A stretch of DNA of 64,000 bases from Phycisphaerae bacterium RAS1 (GTDB taxonomy: Bacteria > Planctomycetota > Phycisphaerae > UBA1845 > Fen-1342): positions 868,001 through 932,000 of the forward strand of contig SMLU01000001.1 of NCBI GenBank assembly GCA_007859745.1. The letters are read 5' to 3'. The translations under genes and the position numbers were made by a program. Of the stretch, positions 24,501-32,874 are shown piece by piece. The notes under the pieces were generated by a model. That model made no database searches, was not told where the DNA came from, and worked only from the letters and a program-made list of their open reading frames with translations. The stretch's first letter is position 1. Each line of letters begins with the position of its first letter.

Positions 24501-26891
24501 ATGCGCCTCGGCAGAACTGCCCCCGGAATTGGAACGCGCGCGATCCGTGCGGCCATCCTGTTCCTGGCGGCCATGCGCGCTGCACCGGCGTCGTGGGCCG
24601 GTGGGGCGCAGCAGCAGGCGCCGTCCGGTCCCCACGCCGTCCACCGTCCGCCGTTGCCGGACATCTCCGACCTGCCGCAGCTCGACGCGCCGATCGTCTT
24701 CGTTTCGCGCCAGATTCCCGATCAGGGCAGCACCTACTGGAGTCCGTCGCAAGCCATGGCGGGCGTCGGTCCGCATAGCCGCACGCGCCCGGCGGCGCCC
24801 GGACGCCTGCTGCGATTGGATCCAAGCGGCGACCTGCGCGTGCTCATCGACGGCGCCAGCCCGTCGCCGGCGACGATGGACCTGATCGACGTGAGCGGGC
24901 CGAGCGTGTCCTATGACGGCCAGACGATCGTCTTCGCCGGATTGCCCATCGGCCTGTACGACCCCAACCCCGGCCGGTCGATCGGCGCCTGGCGGATTTT
25001 CACCATCCGCTCTGACGGGACAGACTTGCGACAAGTGACGTTCAGCGATCTCGACAATCTCAATTACTCTCAATTCGGCCCCGCCGCCGCCGCACTCCAG
25101 GGTTACGACGATTTCGATCCCGTCTATCTGCCGGACGGACGAATCTGCTTCGCCTCGACGCGCTGGCCGGCGTTCGCCCAGTATGGCGGCGTGCGAACGA
25201 GCAATCTCTATGTCGTGAACGCAGACGGCACGCGGCCGATCCGCCTGACCTCCGAGCGCAACGGGGCCGAGCGGCCGGAAGTCGATCCGCTGACCGGCCA
25301 GATCGTCTTCTCCCGCTGGTGGCGAAACTACCGCTTTCCGGTCGATTCGATGGAGACGATTCTCGTGAACTCCGGCGATCCGTCGCAGGGGTACGTCCAG
25401 CACGTGGGCCTGACGACCGACCCGGTCGCACACGTCGGCGCCCCGGGGTTTGAGCAGAACCACTGGCAAATGATCGCCGGCAACACCGACGGCACAAACC
25501 TGATCCAGTGGTATCGCCAGGGCCGCGTCGAGAGCGTCAACCACGTCTACGGCGGGAGCTTCGCACGCGACGGCCGATTCTTCGGTAATTTTTTCCCGAT
25601 GCTGAATATGGCCGAGGCGGCCGGGTTCGGCGGCGTGCGCGAGCTGGGGCGCGGGACCGACGTGAGCGAGTCGATCGTCGGCATCACTAATCTGAACGGC
25701 ACGCTTGTCAGCGACGATCCGATCTCCTACGGCGTCTATCAAGGCGAGTATGCGGCGGACGCGGCTGTGATGGGCGATGGCCGGCTGCTTGTTTCGATCG
25801 CCGCGGATTACATGCAGGACTACGGACTGTGGGCGATCGCGCCGGATGGGTCGCGGCAGGTGATCTTCAACCTGCCCGGGACGTCAGAGATGCGCGCCCG
25901 AGTGCTGGCGGCGCGTCACCGGCCGCCGCTCACGCGCGACATGTACCGCGACTATCCGACCGAGCCGGCTCCGCCGCTCCTGCCGCCGACCGCGGGAGGC
26001 CCGCTCTACACCGGCGGCTCGTTCATCTTCTATTCGTTCAATGTTTACGCGAATGGCCCGGTGGACATGGACATTTCCAGCGCCGCGCCGGTCGGGTCGG
26101 CCACGTCCATCCGCTTCTACACGGACTTCCAGCGACAGGCGGTCGGATCGTATTCAAGCCTGGACTGGCCCGTGGTCGTCTTTGAAGGCCGAATCGAGGC
26201 CGACGGACACATGTCGGATTTCCCGGCGATTCCGGCCAATATCCCCCTCTTCGAGCAGCTTCGCGGGCCGCAGCCGGAGTATCGCGTGCCGCTTACCGGC
26301 GGCCCGTACCCGGACGGGGCGGCGCACGTCGCCGGACTGAATTACTCGCCCTCCGGCACATCGGTCACGTGCATCGGGTGTCATGCGGGTCATTCCATGA
26401 TTCCGCTGCCGGTCAATCCGGACGACTTGCACTGGTCCAATCTCGCCCCGGGCGCCGCAGTCGCGGTCTCCTCTACCCGCGACGCCGACTTCAACGGCGG
26501 CCTGATTGACCGCCGTGTGATGAAGGGCGAGATCGGGCGCTACTGGAGCAGCGCCCCCGGCGAGCAAACCGGTCAGTGGGTCGAGCTGCTCTTCCCCGTT
26601 CCGGTGCTGGTGCGCGAGCTGCGGCTCTACAATCCGCGCTTCGGCGACGAGGCCAACTCATCAATCCAGGTTCACGAGGCCACCGTGCGGCTCTTCAGCG
26701 ACGCCGGCGGGCAGGTCGAGGTTTTCTCGTCGTCGACCGGAGAGCTAAGCGTCGGCGGAACGGATGTTCGCTGCTACGACACGCCGACGCGCATCGTCCG
26801 CGTTGAGTTGGACCAGGTTTCGGGCACGTTCTACGGCATGCCGACGGCGAGCCTGGCGGAGATTGAGGTCATCGCGAAGGGCAGCGAGTAG
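24501..26891 (+). CDS. Exported beta-propeller protein with one CxxCH haem motif
   Basis: 796 residues; AGGAAGGGAAG precedes the ATG. A hydrophobic N-terminal stretch (about 14-33) suggests export. Residues about 45-450 contain TolB/PD40-like propeller blades (VSYDGQTIVFAGLP, PVYLPDGRICFASTRWP, DGTRPIRLTSERNGAERPEV). A middle region leads to CIGCH at 624-628, a covalent c-type haem site, and the last ~150 residues resemble a discoidin-like beta domain. Propeller plus middle domain plus late CxxCH at this length resembles proteins described as related to hydrazine synthase subunit alpha, but only one haem motif is present and no other anammox gene is near. Function unknown. Confidence 0.7.
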   Translation: MRLGRTAPGIGTRAIRAAILFLAAMRAAPASWAGGAQQQAPSGPHAVHRPPLPDISDLPQLDAPIVFVSRQIPDQGSTYWSPSQAMAGVGPHSRTRPAAPGRLLRLDPSGDLRVLIDGASPSPATMDLIDVSGPSVSYDGQTIVFAGLPIGLYDPNPGRSIGAWRIFTIRSDGTDLRQVTFSDLDNLNYSQFGPAAAALQGYDDFDPVYLPDGRICFASTRWPAFAQYGGVRTSNLYVVNADGTRPIRLTSERNGAERPEVDPLTGQIVFSRWWRNYRFPVDSMETILVNSGDPSQGYVQHVGLTTDPVAHVGAPGFEQNHWQMIAGNTDGTNLIQWYRQGRVESVNHVYGGSFARDGRFFGNFFPMLNMAEAAGFGGVRELGRGTDVSESIVGITNLNGTLVSDDPISYGVYQGEYAADAAVMGDGRLLVSIAADYMQDYGLWAIAPDGSRQVIFNLPGTSEMRARVLAARHRPPLTRDMYRDYPTEPAPPLLPPTAGGPLYTGGSFIFYSFNVYANGPVDMDISSAAPVGSATSIRFYTDFQRQAVGSYSSLDWPVVVFEGRIEADGHMSDFPAIPANIPLFEQLRGPQPEYRVPLTGGPYPDGAAHVAGLNYSPSGTSVTCIGCHAGHSMIPLPVNPDDLHWSNLAPGAAVAVSSTRDADFNGGLIDRRVMKGEIGRYWSSAPGEQTGQWVELLFPVPVLVRELRLYNPRFGDEANSSIQVHEATVRLFSDAGGQVEVFSSSTGELSVGGTDVRCYDTPTRIVRVELDQVSGTFYGMPTASLAEIEVIAKGSE

Positions 26892-26926
26892 CAAGCCGGT
26901 CAACACGGCCAATCCCGCGACCGTTT

Positions 26927-27940
26927 CTACTGCAGACTTACATTCAGCGCCGCCGCAATCGGCTTCAGACTCGAGTACATTTTCTCGAACGCTGCGAAAT
27001 CCAGAGACTGCGCCCCGTCCGACAGCGCCCGGCCGGGCTCCGGGTGAACCTCGATCAGCAAGCCGTCGGCCCCGGCCGCCAGCGCCGCCAGCGACATAGC
27101 CGGCACATACTCCGCCTTGCCCGTGCCATGGCTCGGATCGACCAGCACCGGCAGGTGCGAGGTGTGCTTGACCACCGGCACGATGGCCAGATCGAGCGTG
27201 TTGCGCGTGTGATCGGCGAACGTCCGCACGCCGCGCTCGCACAGAATGACCTGCCGGTTGCCGCCGCTCATGATGTACTCGGCCGCCATCAGCCATTCCT
27301 CGAGCGTCGCCGCCAGGCCGCGCTTGAGCATCACCGGCTTGGACGCCTTCGACAGCCGCCGCAGCAGCGGGTAGTTCTGCATGTTCCGCGTGCCGACCTG
27401 GAGAACGTCGGCGACCTCCTCGATGCGCGCGGCGCTTTCGGCGTCCATCACTTCGGTGACGATGCCCATCCCGGTCTCGGCCCGTGCCTTGGCGAGCAGT
27501 TTCAGTCCCTCCTCCCCGAGTCCCTGGAAGCTGTACGGGCTGGTCCGCGGCTTGTACGCCCCGCCGCGCAGCAGCTTGATGCCCAGGCCGCTGAGAAAAT
27601 GGGCCGATTTCAGCAGCATCGACTCGTTCTCGACCGAGCACGGACCGGCGATGACGCAGCAGCCGCCGCCGATCTGCGTCCCGGCAACGGGAAAGCGACT
27701 GGGCTGCTCGTGTGTTTGCCTGGAAACGAGCTTGTAAGGCGCCGTGACGCGAACCACGTCCTCGACGCCGGGCATCATTAGCAGTGAATCGCGCCCCTCG
27801 GGGCCGCGGTTGCCGGTGATTCCGATGGCCGTCCGCGAGGCGCCGGGGATGACGTGAGGCGCGTAGCCGAGTTCCTGGATTCGCTGCGCCACCGCGGCGA
27901 TTTCCGTTGCCGAGGCGGCGGGACGCATCACGACGAGCAT
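26927..27940 (-). CDS. aroF: 3-deoxy-7-phosphoheptulonate synthase (DAHP synthase)
   Basis: 337 residues. It condenses phosphoenolpyruvate and erythrose 4-phosphate in the first step of the shikimate pathway. The N-terminal ~80 residues form the ferredoxin-like regulatory domain of Thermotoga-type enzymes, and the barrel follows with metal ligand C101 in [24 protein letters not shown] at 125-140 and the late DPSHGTG. The regulatory domain suggests feedback control by tyrosine or phenylalanine (family knowledge). It faces the propeller gene convergently. Confidence 0.95.
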   Translation of the reverse strand: MLVVMRPAASATEIAAVAQRIQELGYAPHVIPGASRTAIGITGNRGPEGRDSLLMMPGVEDVVRVTAPYKLVSRQTHEQPSRFPVAGTQIGGGCCVIAGPCSVENESMLLKSAHFLSGLGIKLLRGGAYKPRTSPYSFQGLGEEGLKLLAKARAETGMGIVTEVMDAESAARIEEVADVLQVGTRNMQNYPLLRRLSKASKPVMLKRGLAATLEEWLMAAEYIMSGGNRQVILCERGVRTFADHTRNTLDLAIVPVVKHTSHLPVLVDPSHGTGKAEYVPAMSLAALAAGADGLLIEVHPEPGRALSDGAQSLDFAAFEKMYSSLKPIAAALNVSLQ

Positions 27941-28105
27941 CGATCGAATCCTCCATATGCCGGGCCGCTATGGCCGCTGTCGGCGATTCGCGGGAAGGGG
28001 CGATCGTATGCGAATGCGGCGCGTGCCGAAAGCACGCCGGGACCGCCGACAACGCCTGAAAGTGGTCGAAGTTCCCGGCAGAGGCCGCCAGCCTGCGGCC
28101 GCTTT

Positions 28106-28246
28106 TCCGAACCCGCCGCGCCAAGCGGCGGGGTGACGTGTCGGTCCGGTCCGAACCCGCCGCGCCAAGCGGCGGGGTGACGATCGTTGGCGATCGCGCC
28201 CCACATCCACGGACGTAACGCCGCCGCTTGGCGCGGCGGGTTCGGA
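28106..28246. repeat. REPIN-like element, family A (copy 5, double head)
   Basis: Two direct head hairpins (from 28106 and from 28150) are followed by a single inverted tail ending at 28246, so the head has been duplicated. The 27941-28451 gap otherwise holds no gene. TTTAATTG ... GACGATAG at 28362-28390 vaguely resembles a flagellar sigma-28 promoter ahead of the fliL-like gene, but the spacing is two bases too long. Confidence 0.85.
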
Positions 28247-28451
28247 AAGACGCCGCCAATCGAAACGTCATGCACGTTTCGCGCCCCACGCGCAGGATTC
28301 ACGCGCACGCGCCGCCTTTGTCTGATAAGACCCGCGATGCAGCGCCCCAATCGAGAACGTGTTTAATTGACGCCCGCGGCGCGACGATAGCCATGATGAC
28401 GACGGCGTCCATTGGCCGCCGCTTGCCCCGGAATGTTCCACAGGATCGCCC

Positions 28452-28988
28452 ATGGCCGAAGACGCCGCCAACGCTGCACAGGAAAAAAAGCCCGGCAAGA
28501 AGCTGCCGATGACGCCGATCCTGATCGGAATCGTCAGCCTGGTCGAGGCGGCCGGGTTCTTCGCCTACATGAAGTTCATGGGCGGCGGGCCGAAGGCGAC
28601 CTACGGCGACGACCACGGGCAGCACGCCATCGATGATCACGCCCCGGCCTCGCAGCCGGCCATGCCCAGCGCCGAAGTGCAGCTCGTCAAGCGTTTCCGC
28701 GTCCCGAACAACAAGCAGGGTGCGACGTTCATCTACGACTTCGACATCAGCGTCGTCGTGCCCGGCGAGAAGCGCGAGGAAGTGGAACTGCTCGCCGAGG
28801 AGCGCGCGGCCGAAATCGCCGACCGCCTGGCGCGCATCGTGCGGGCCGCCGACCCGCGGATTCTGGCCGAAGATGATTTCGCCACGCTGCGGGCCCAGAT
28901 CGGGCATGCGCTGGGCGAGGTGTTTCATAATGAGGAACTGGTGCAGCGCGTGCTGATCCCGCGCTGCGTGCCCATGCGGGCGGACTAG
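28452..28988 (+). CDS. FliL-like flagellar basal-body protein
   Basis: 178 residues with one N-terminal membrane helix (about 21-40, PMTPILIGIVSLVEAAGFFA) and a periplasmic domain with FDISVVVPGEKREEVELLAE and a conserved-looking C-terminus. Size, topology and position at the head of the flagellar cluster fit FliL, which sits around the stator in the inner membrane and supports torque. Sequence similarity to FliL is weak, so the call rests mainly on context. Confidence 0.7.
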   Translation: MAEDAANAAQEKKPGKKLPMTPILIGIVSLVEAAGFFAYMKFMGGGPKATYGDDHGQHAIDDHAPASQPAMPSAEVQLVKRFRVPNNKQGATFIYDFDISVVVPGEKREEVELLAEERAAEIADRLARIVRAADPRILAEDDFATLRAQIGHALGEVFHNEELVQRVLIPRCVPMRAD

Positions 28989-29046
28989 CCGCTTCATCGT
29001 CGGACACTGAGGTCCGACGCTGCCACGCCACAAGGATGTGACGGCC

Positions 29047-29685
29047 ATGCCTGACGACCAGCGCGATCCCTCCGCCGAAATCAACGAGACCGCAGGCGCC
29101 GGCGCCCCGGCTCCATCGGCCGACGAGGCAGCATCAGCCGGCGCGTTGGCGAGCGCCGACGCCCCTGCGCCCCCGGCCCGCGCCGACACGAGCGTTGGTG
29201 CGGCATCGGCGGCTCACGCCGTGCCGCCAAGCGCGGCATCGGCTGCGTCCGGCTCGGTTCCAAGCGCCGCGAACCCTGCTCACCCTGCGGCGGTTTCGGC
29301 CGCCCCCCAGCCTGCACCGCCGCTCGACTCGGCGCCGCGAATTCACGGGGATGTGATTCCCGTGCCGGACTACACGACGACGCAATTTGAGCCTCCCGCC
29401 CTGGGCGAGAATGCCGTGAACGCCGGCAGCGGCATCGAGCTCCTGGATGATGTCGAACTGGACGTGCGCATCGAGCTGGGGAGGACGGAGATGTACGTCG
29501 AGGACGTGCTGAAGCTGGGAGTCGGGTCGGTCGTGTCGCTCGACAAGCTGGCGGGCGACCCGGTGGATGTGTACGTGAATGAGCAGCTCGTGGCGCGGGG
29601 CGAGGTGCTGGTGCTCAACGAGAATTTCTGCGTCCGCATCAACGACATCGTCAGCCCGGTGCCCGAGCGCGAGGCCGCCAAGTGA
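29047..29685 (+). CDS. fliN: Flagellar motor switch protein FliN
   Basis: About 212 residues. An Ala/Pro-rich N-terminal extension of ~110 residues precedes a SpoA/FliN domain: LLDDVELDVRIELGRTEMYV, then LKLGVGSVVSLDKLAGDPVD and VYVNEQLVARGEVLV. FliN forms the lower part of the C-ring and binds chemotaxis signals and export components. The ATG at 29047 has AAGGA ten bases upstream; a GTG at 29038 is less well placed. It overlaps the next gene by GTGA. Confidence 0.95.
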   Translation: MPDDQRDPSAEINETAGAGAPAPSADEAASAGALASADAPAPPARADTSVGAASAAHAVPPSAASAASGSVPSAANPAHPAAVSAAPQPAPPLDSAPRIHGDVIPVPDYTTTQFEPPALGENAVNAGSGIELLDDVELDVRIELGRTEMYVEDVLKLGVGSVVSLDKLAGDPVDVYVNEQLVARGEVLVLNENFCVRINDIVSPVPEREAAK

Positions 29686-30383
29686 GACTTTCGTCGGTTG
29701 CACTGCTGATGCTGCTGTGCAGCCGCGCGACCGCGGACGAAGCTCCGATCGCCACGCCGCCCGATGCTCCGCCGCTGCTGCAACGGCCGAGCGAGACCGG
29801 TGCTCACGAAGCCGGGGCGGCTGCCGAGCATGCAGCGGCCCGGCCGGTGCAGCGTTCGCGCTCTGCGGCGGTTCGGCCGGCGGGCGGCGCAGGCGACCCC
29901 GGCGGCTCGTGGCTGCGCAGCTTCGGCTCGCTGCTGGGCGTGGTGGCGCTCATTGTGCTGCTCAGTTGGGGCTACCGCGTCGTCGCGCTGGGCCGCGGAG
30001 TGCGGCTGACCAGCGGCGGGCGGCGGGCGCCGCTGATTGAGATCGTCTCACGCTACACGCTCTCGCGAAAACAGACGCTCTGCCTGGTCCGCGTCGGACC
30101 GCGACTGGTGCTGTTGGCCGTGGGTGAGCAGGTGCGAACGCTGGATGTCATCAGCGATCCGGACCTGGCGAGCACCCTACTGGGCCAGGTCGCTCTAGAG
30201 CCGAACGAACGCGCGGGCGCGTTTCAGGCGGCCCTGGCGCGCGAGGACAAGGCCTACGGCGCGCAAGAAGACAACGAATCCGACGCACACGAGATCGGCG
30301 CGGATACGTCACTGAACCAGGCACGCAGCGCCCTGCTGGGGTCGCTGCGGCGGTTGCGGGCGCCGGCGGGAGCCGGCGCGTAG
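29682..30383 (+). CDS. fliO: Flagellar biosynthesis protein FliO
   Basis: 233 residues from a GTG that overlaps the fliN stop. It has a signal-like start, a linker, one membrane helix (LRSFGSLLGVVALIVLLSWG, about 77-97) and a cytoplasmic segment with the FliO pattern IEIVSRYTLSRKQTLCLVRV. FliO helps assemble the FliP ring of the export gate. Family identity is judged from this short pattern and from its place before fliP. The TAG stop is the start of a REP family C element. Confidence 0.85.
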   Translation: MRLSSVALLMLLCSRATADEAPIATPPDAPPLLQRPSETGAHEAGAAAEHAAARPVQRSRSAAVRPAGGAGDPGGSWLRSFGSLLGVVALIVLLSWGYRVVALGRGVRLTSGGRRAPLIEIVSRYTLSRKQTLCLVRVGPRLVLLAVGEQVRTLDVISDPDLASTLLGQVALEPNERAGAFQAALAREDKAYGAQEDNESDAHEIGADTSLNQARSALLGSLRRLRAPAGAGA

Positions 30384-30451
30384 CGTCGGACCTCCGCGTC
30401 CGACGGGGTAGACCCGGTACGCCGTCGGCCATAGAGGGCCGACGCTACGGA
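30380..30451. repeat. REP family C pair between fliO and fliP
   Basis: GTAGCGTCGGACCTCCGCGT and the partly inverted GTCGGCCATAGAGGGCCGAC follow one another. The leading TAG (30381-30383) is the fliO stop codon. Confidence 0.85.
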
Positions 30452-30492
30452 ACCGGCGGAGTCCGGACCCACGGCGCAATGGAGTGCGAATA

Positions 30493-31377
30493 GTGGCCGC
30501 AAGGAGTGCGAGGCAACCGGCGAAACGATGGGCGGCGATCGCCGCCTGCGGCGCTGCGCTGCTCGCCGCAGCTCTGTGCTCCGCGCCCGCATCGGCGCAG
30601 TGGCCGGGGCAGTCGTCCGCCCGCACGTCCGCCGATTTCGTCGGTCCGCCCGCGCCGACGGCCGACCCGATCTACATTCCGGACCTGAGCAGGCTCGTTC
30701 CGCAGGCGACGCAGAGAGAGTCGCTCTCATCGTCGCTGCAAATCCTCGTTCTGCTGACGATTCTGACCGTCGCACCGAGCATTGTCCTGATGATGACCTG
30801 CTTCGGCCGCATCGTGATCGTGCTCGTGCTCCTGCGCCAGGCGCTGGGCACGCAGCAGCTTCCGCCGTCGCAGGTGCTCATCGGACTGGCGCTCTTTCTC
30901 ACGTTCCTGGCGATGGCGCCGACGTGGGACCGCGTGCGCGCGCGGGCGGTTGATCCCTACATGGAAGGCCGCCTGCCACAACTCGACGCCGTGGCGGCGG
31001 CCGGCGACGAGCTGCGCGGGTTCATGTTCGACCAGATCGAAGCGGCGGGGAACGAAGACGACGTGTACATGCTCTACGAGTACGCCGCCAAGCGGACGGT
31101 TGCCGCGGATGAGACGCTGACGCGTCAACAGGTGCCGATGACGGCCCTCGTGCCGGCGTTCATCCTGAGCGAGCTGAAGGCGGCGTTCATCCTCGGTTTC
31201 CGCATCTACCTTCCGTTTCTGGTGATCGACATGGTGATTGCGACAGTGCTGGTGTCGATGGGCATGATGATGCTTCCGCCGGTGCTGATCTCGCTGCCCT
31301 TTAAGCTGTTGCTGTTTGTACTGGCGGATGGTTGGCGGCTGGTCGCGGGGTCGCTGATGGCGTCGGTGGCGAGTTAG
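30493..31377 (+). CDS. fliP: Flagellar export gate protein FliP
   Basis: 294 residues from the GTG at 30493 (GGAG eight bases upstream; a GTG at 30484 is possible). A signal peptide precedes four membrane helices, as in FliP family members. Signatures: LTILTVAPSIVLMMTCFGRI, VLRQALGTQ-type segment (VLLRQALGTQQLPPSQVL) and FILSELKAAFILGFRIYLPF. FliP forms the core pentamer of the export gate with FliQ and FliR. Confidence 0.97.
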   Translation: MAARSARQPAKRWAAIAACGAALLAAALCSAPASAQWPGQSSARTSADFVGPPAPTADPIYIPDLSRLVPQATQRESLSSSLQILVLLTILTVAPSIVLMMTCFGRIVIVLVLLRQALGTQQLPPSQVLIGLALFLTFLAMAPTWDRVRARAVDPYMEGRLPQLDAVAAAGDELRGFMFDQIEAAGNEDDVYMLYEYAAKRTVAADETLTRQQVPMTALVPAFILSELKAAFILGFRIYLPFLVIDMVIATVLVSMGMMMLPPVLISLPFKLLLFVLADGWRLVAGSLMASVAS

Positions 31378-31412
31378 TTCAGAGTGCAGAGTAGCGAGTA
31401 GCGAGTTACACA

Positions 31413-31469
31413 CCGTCGGACGCGGAGGTCCGACGCTACGGTCGTCGGCCGCAGAGGGCCGACGTTACG
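31413..31469. repeat. REP family C pair between fliP and fliQ
   Basis: CCGTCGGACGCGGAGGTCCG and GTCGGCCGCAGAGGGCCGAC lie in tandem in the space between the two export-gate genes, ending about 9 bases before the fliQ ATG. Confidence 0.8.
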
Positions 31470-31477
31470 GAGTTGAG

Positions 31478-31732
31478 ATGGATCTGGGCGCGGCACTGGA
31501 TCTGGGACGCGAGGCGGTGCTGACGGCGCTGATCGTCAGCGGGCCGATTCTGGCCATCGGGCTGGTGGTCGGCATTCTGATCAGCCTGGGCCAGGCCGTC
31601 ACGCAGCTTCAGGACCAGACGCTCAGCATCGTGCCGAAGATCGTCGCCATGATCGGAGCGGCGATGTTCTTCATCCCGTGGCTCGCGCAGCGGCTGATTG
31701 AGTACACCAAGGAGATGTTCGCCGGTTCGTAG
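31478..31732 (+). CDS. fliQ: Flagellar export gate protein FliQ
   Basis: 84 residues with two membrane helices (ALIVSGPILAIGLVVGILIS and VPKIVAMIGAAMFFIPWLAQ), the family's normal size and layout, plus the signature GQAVTQLQDQTLSIVPK. The last codons and stop are part of a 26-base tandem duplication. Confidence 0.97.
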   Translation: MDLGAALDLGREAVLTALIVSGPILAIGLVVGILISLGQAVTQLQDQTLSIVPKIVAMIGAAMFFIPWLAQRLIEYTKEMFAGS

Positions 31733-31760
31733 CGAAGGAGATGTTCGCCGGTTCGTAGCG
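31709..31760 (+). repeat. 26-base tandem duplication at the fliQ 3' end
   Basis: AAGGAGATGTTCGCCGGTTC followed by GTAGCG occurs at 31709-31734 and again at 31735-31760. The first copy holds the functional stop of fliQ. The second runs directly into a REP family C unit, showing the order before duplication: fliQ end, TAG, REP. Confidence 0.95.
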
Positions 31761-31826
31761 TCGGACCTCTGTGTCCGACGCCGTAACGTTGCTTGTCACG
31801 CCGTCGGACGCGGACGTCCGACGCGA
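31755..31826. repeat. REP family C pair between fliQ and fliR
   Basis: GTAGCGTCGGACCTCTGTGT and CCGTCGGACGCGGACGTCCG lie between the duplicated fliQ tail and the fliR start. Confidence 0.8.
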
Positions 31827-31837
31827 CGCGAGAGCCG

Positions 31838-32614
31838 ATGCCGTTTGACCTGGTCAACCTGTACACGCAGCTCCCGCTCTTCGCGCTGGTCGCGTCGCGG
31901 CTGGCCGGGCTGATCCTGTTTCAGCCGATCCTGACGTCCCTGGCCGTGCCGCCGAACCTGCGCGTGCTGTTGGTGCTGGGGCTGGCGGCGATGACGACGC
32001 CGTTTGTGAGCCTGCCGGCGCCGGCGCCGGACTCGCCCCTGGCGTTTCTGGTGGCAATGGGCGGCGAGCTCCTGCTGGGAGCGGCGCTGGGACTGGCGAG
32101 CCTGGTGTGCTTTGTCGGCTTGCAGATGGGCGGGCTGCTGATCGCGCAGGAGTCGGGCAGCGCGTTCGGCGCCATCGCCGACCCCAGCACGAACGAAGAA
32201 ATGAGCGAATTGAGCGTGTTCTACGCGCAGATGGGGGCGGTCGTGTTCCTGATCACCGGCGGTCATCGCGTAGTGCTTTCGATCTGCCTCGACAGTCTGA
32301 CGGCCTTGCCGCTGCTGGCGGACGTGAATTCGCTGCAGCGCGGCGCTGAGGTGGCGCTGAACGCGGCCACGGTCGGATTGGAACTGGCCGTGCGCGTGGC
32401 GGCGCCCACGGTTCTGACGCTCTTCCTGGTGAACATCGCGATGGGCTTCATCTCGAAGGCCCTGCCGCAACTGAACGTCTTGTCGGTCGGATTCTCGATG
32501 AAATCGCTGATCGGGTTTGCCCTGATCGCCGCCTCGCTGCCCAGCGCGATGACGGCCTTTACGGAAGGGCTGGAGACGACGCTGGATTGGGCGGCGGAGG
32601 CGATCGGCAAATAG
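31838..32614 (+). CDS. fliR: Flagellar export gate protein FliR
   Basis: 258 residues with about six membrane helices. I chose the ATG at 31838 (MPFDLVNLYTQLPLFALVAS); upstream in-frame codons are REP DNA. Family features include the N-terminal FxLVxxRxxGL-type segment (ALVASRLAGLILFQPILTS) and FLVNIAMGFISKALPQLNVL. FliR completes the FliPQR gate and contacts FlhB. Confidence 0.96.
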   Translation: MPFDLVNLYTQLPLFALVASRLAGLILFQPILTSLAVPPNLRVLLVLGLAAMTTPFVSLPAPAPDSPLAFLVAMGGELLLGAALGLASLVCFVGLQMGGLLIAQESGSAFGAIADPSTNEEMSELSVFYAQMGAVVFLITGGHRVVLSICLDSLTALPLLADVNSLQRGAEVALNAATVGLELAVRVAAPTVLTLFLVNIAMGFISKALPQLNVLSVGFSMKSLIGFALIAASLPSAMTAFTEGLETTLDWAAEAIGK

Positions 32615-32621
32615 CGAGTTT

Positions 32622-32846
32622 GTAGCGTCGGCCATCCGTGGCAGACGACGGGACGATCGGTGTTACACCGTCGGCCACAGAGGGCCGACGCTACGACGGG
32701 CTGGCAGTCCGTACCACAGGGTCGCGTGGGCCGTGCCCACCGTCCGGCCGACTCGGAGGTCGGCCGCTACGCCCGGCCGAGGGCGACCGCGATGCTCGGC
32801 CGAGGGCGGCCGGGCTACACCGTCGGACGCGGCGCCCCCGACGTAC
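32622..32846. repeat. Cluster of REP family C/D/F-like palindromes between fliR and flhB
   Basis: At least five palindromic units of the GTCGG...CCGAC type lie side by side, with part of a family F unit near 32727-32740 (GCGTGGGCCGTGCCCACCG). An in-frame reading upstream of flhB passes through them but is not taken as coding. Confidence 0.8.
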
Positions 32847-32874
32847 AGAGAATGCTGGAGGCGCAAGACCGCAA

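Noticed and set aside
28362-28390. Sigma-28 flagellar promoter before the fliL-like gene
   Set aside because: The half sites match poorly and the spacing is 13 instead of 11 bases, so I did not list it as a feature.
32638-32874. Extended N-terminus for FlhB from an earlier in-frame start
   Set aside because: The region consists of REP palindromes, and FlhB proteins normally begin close to the KTEQPTxRRL motif.
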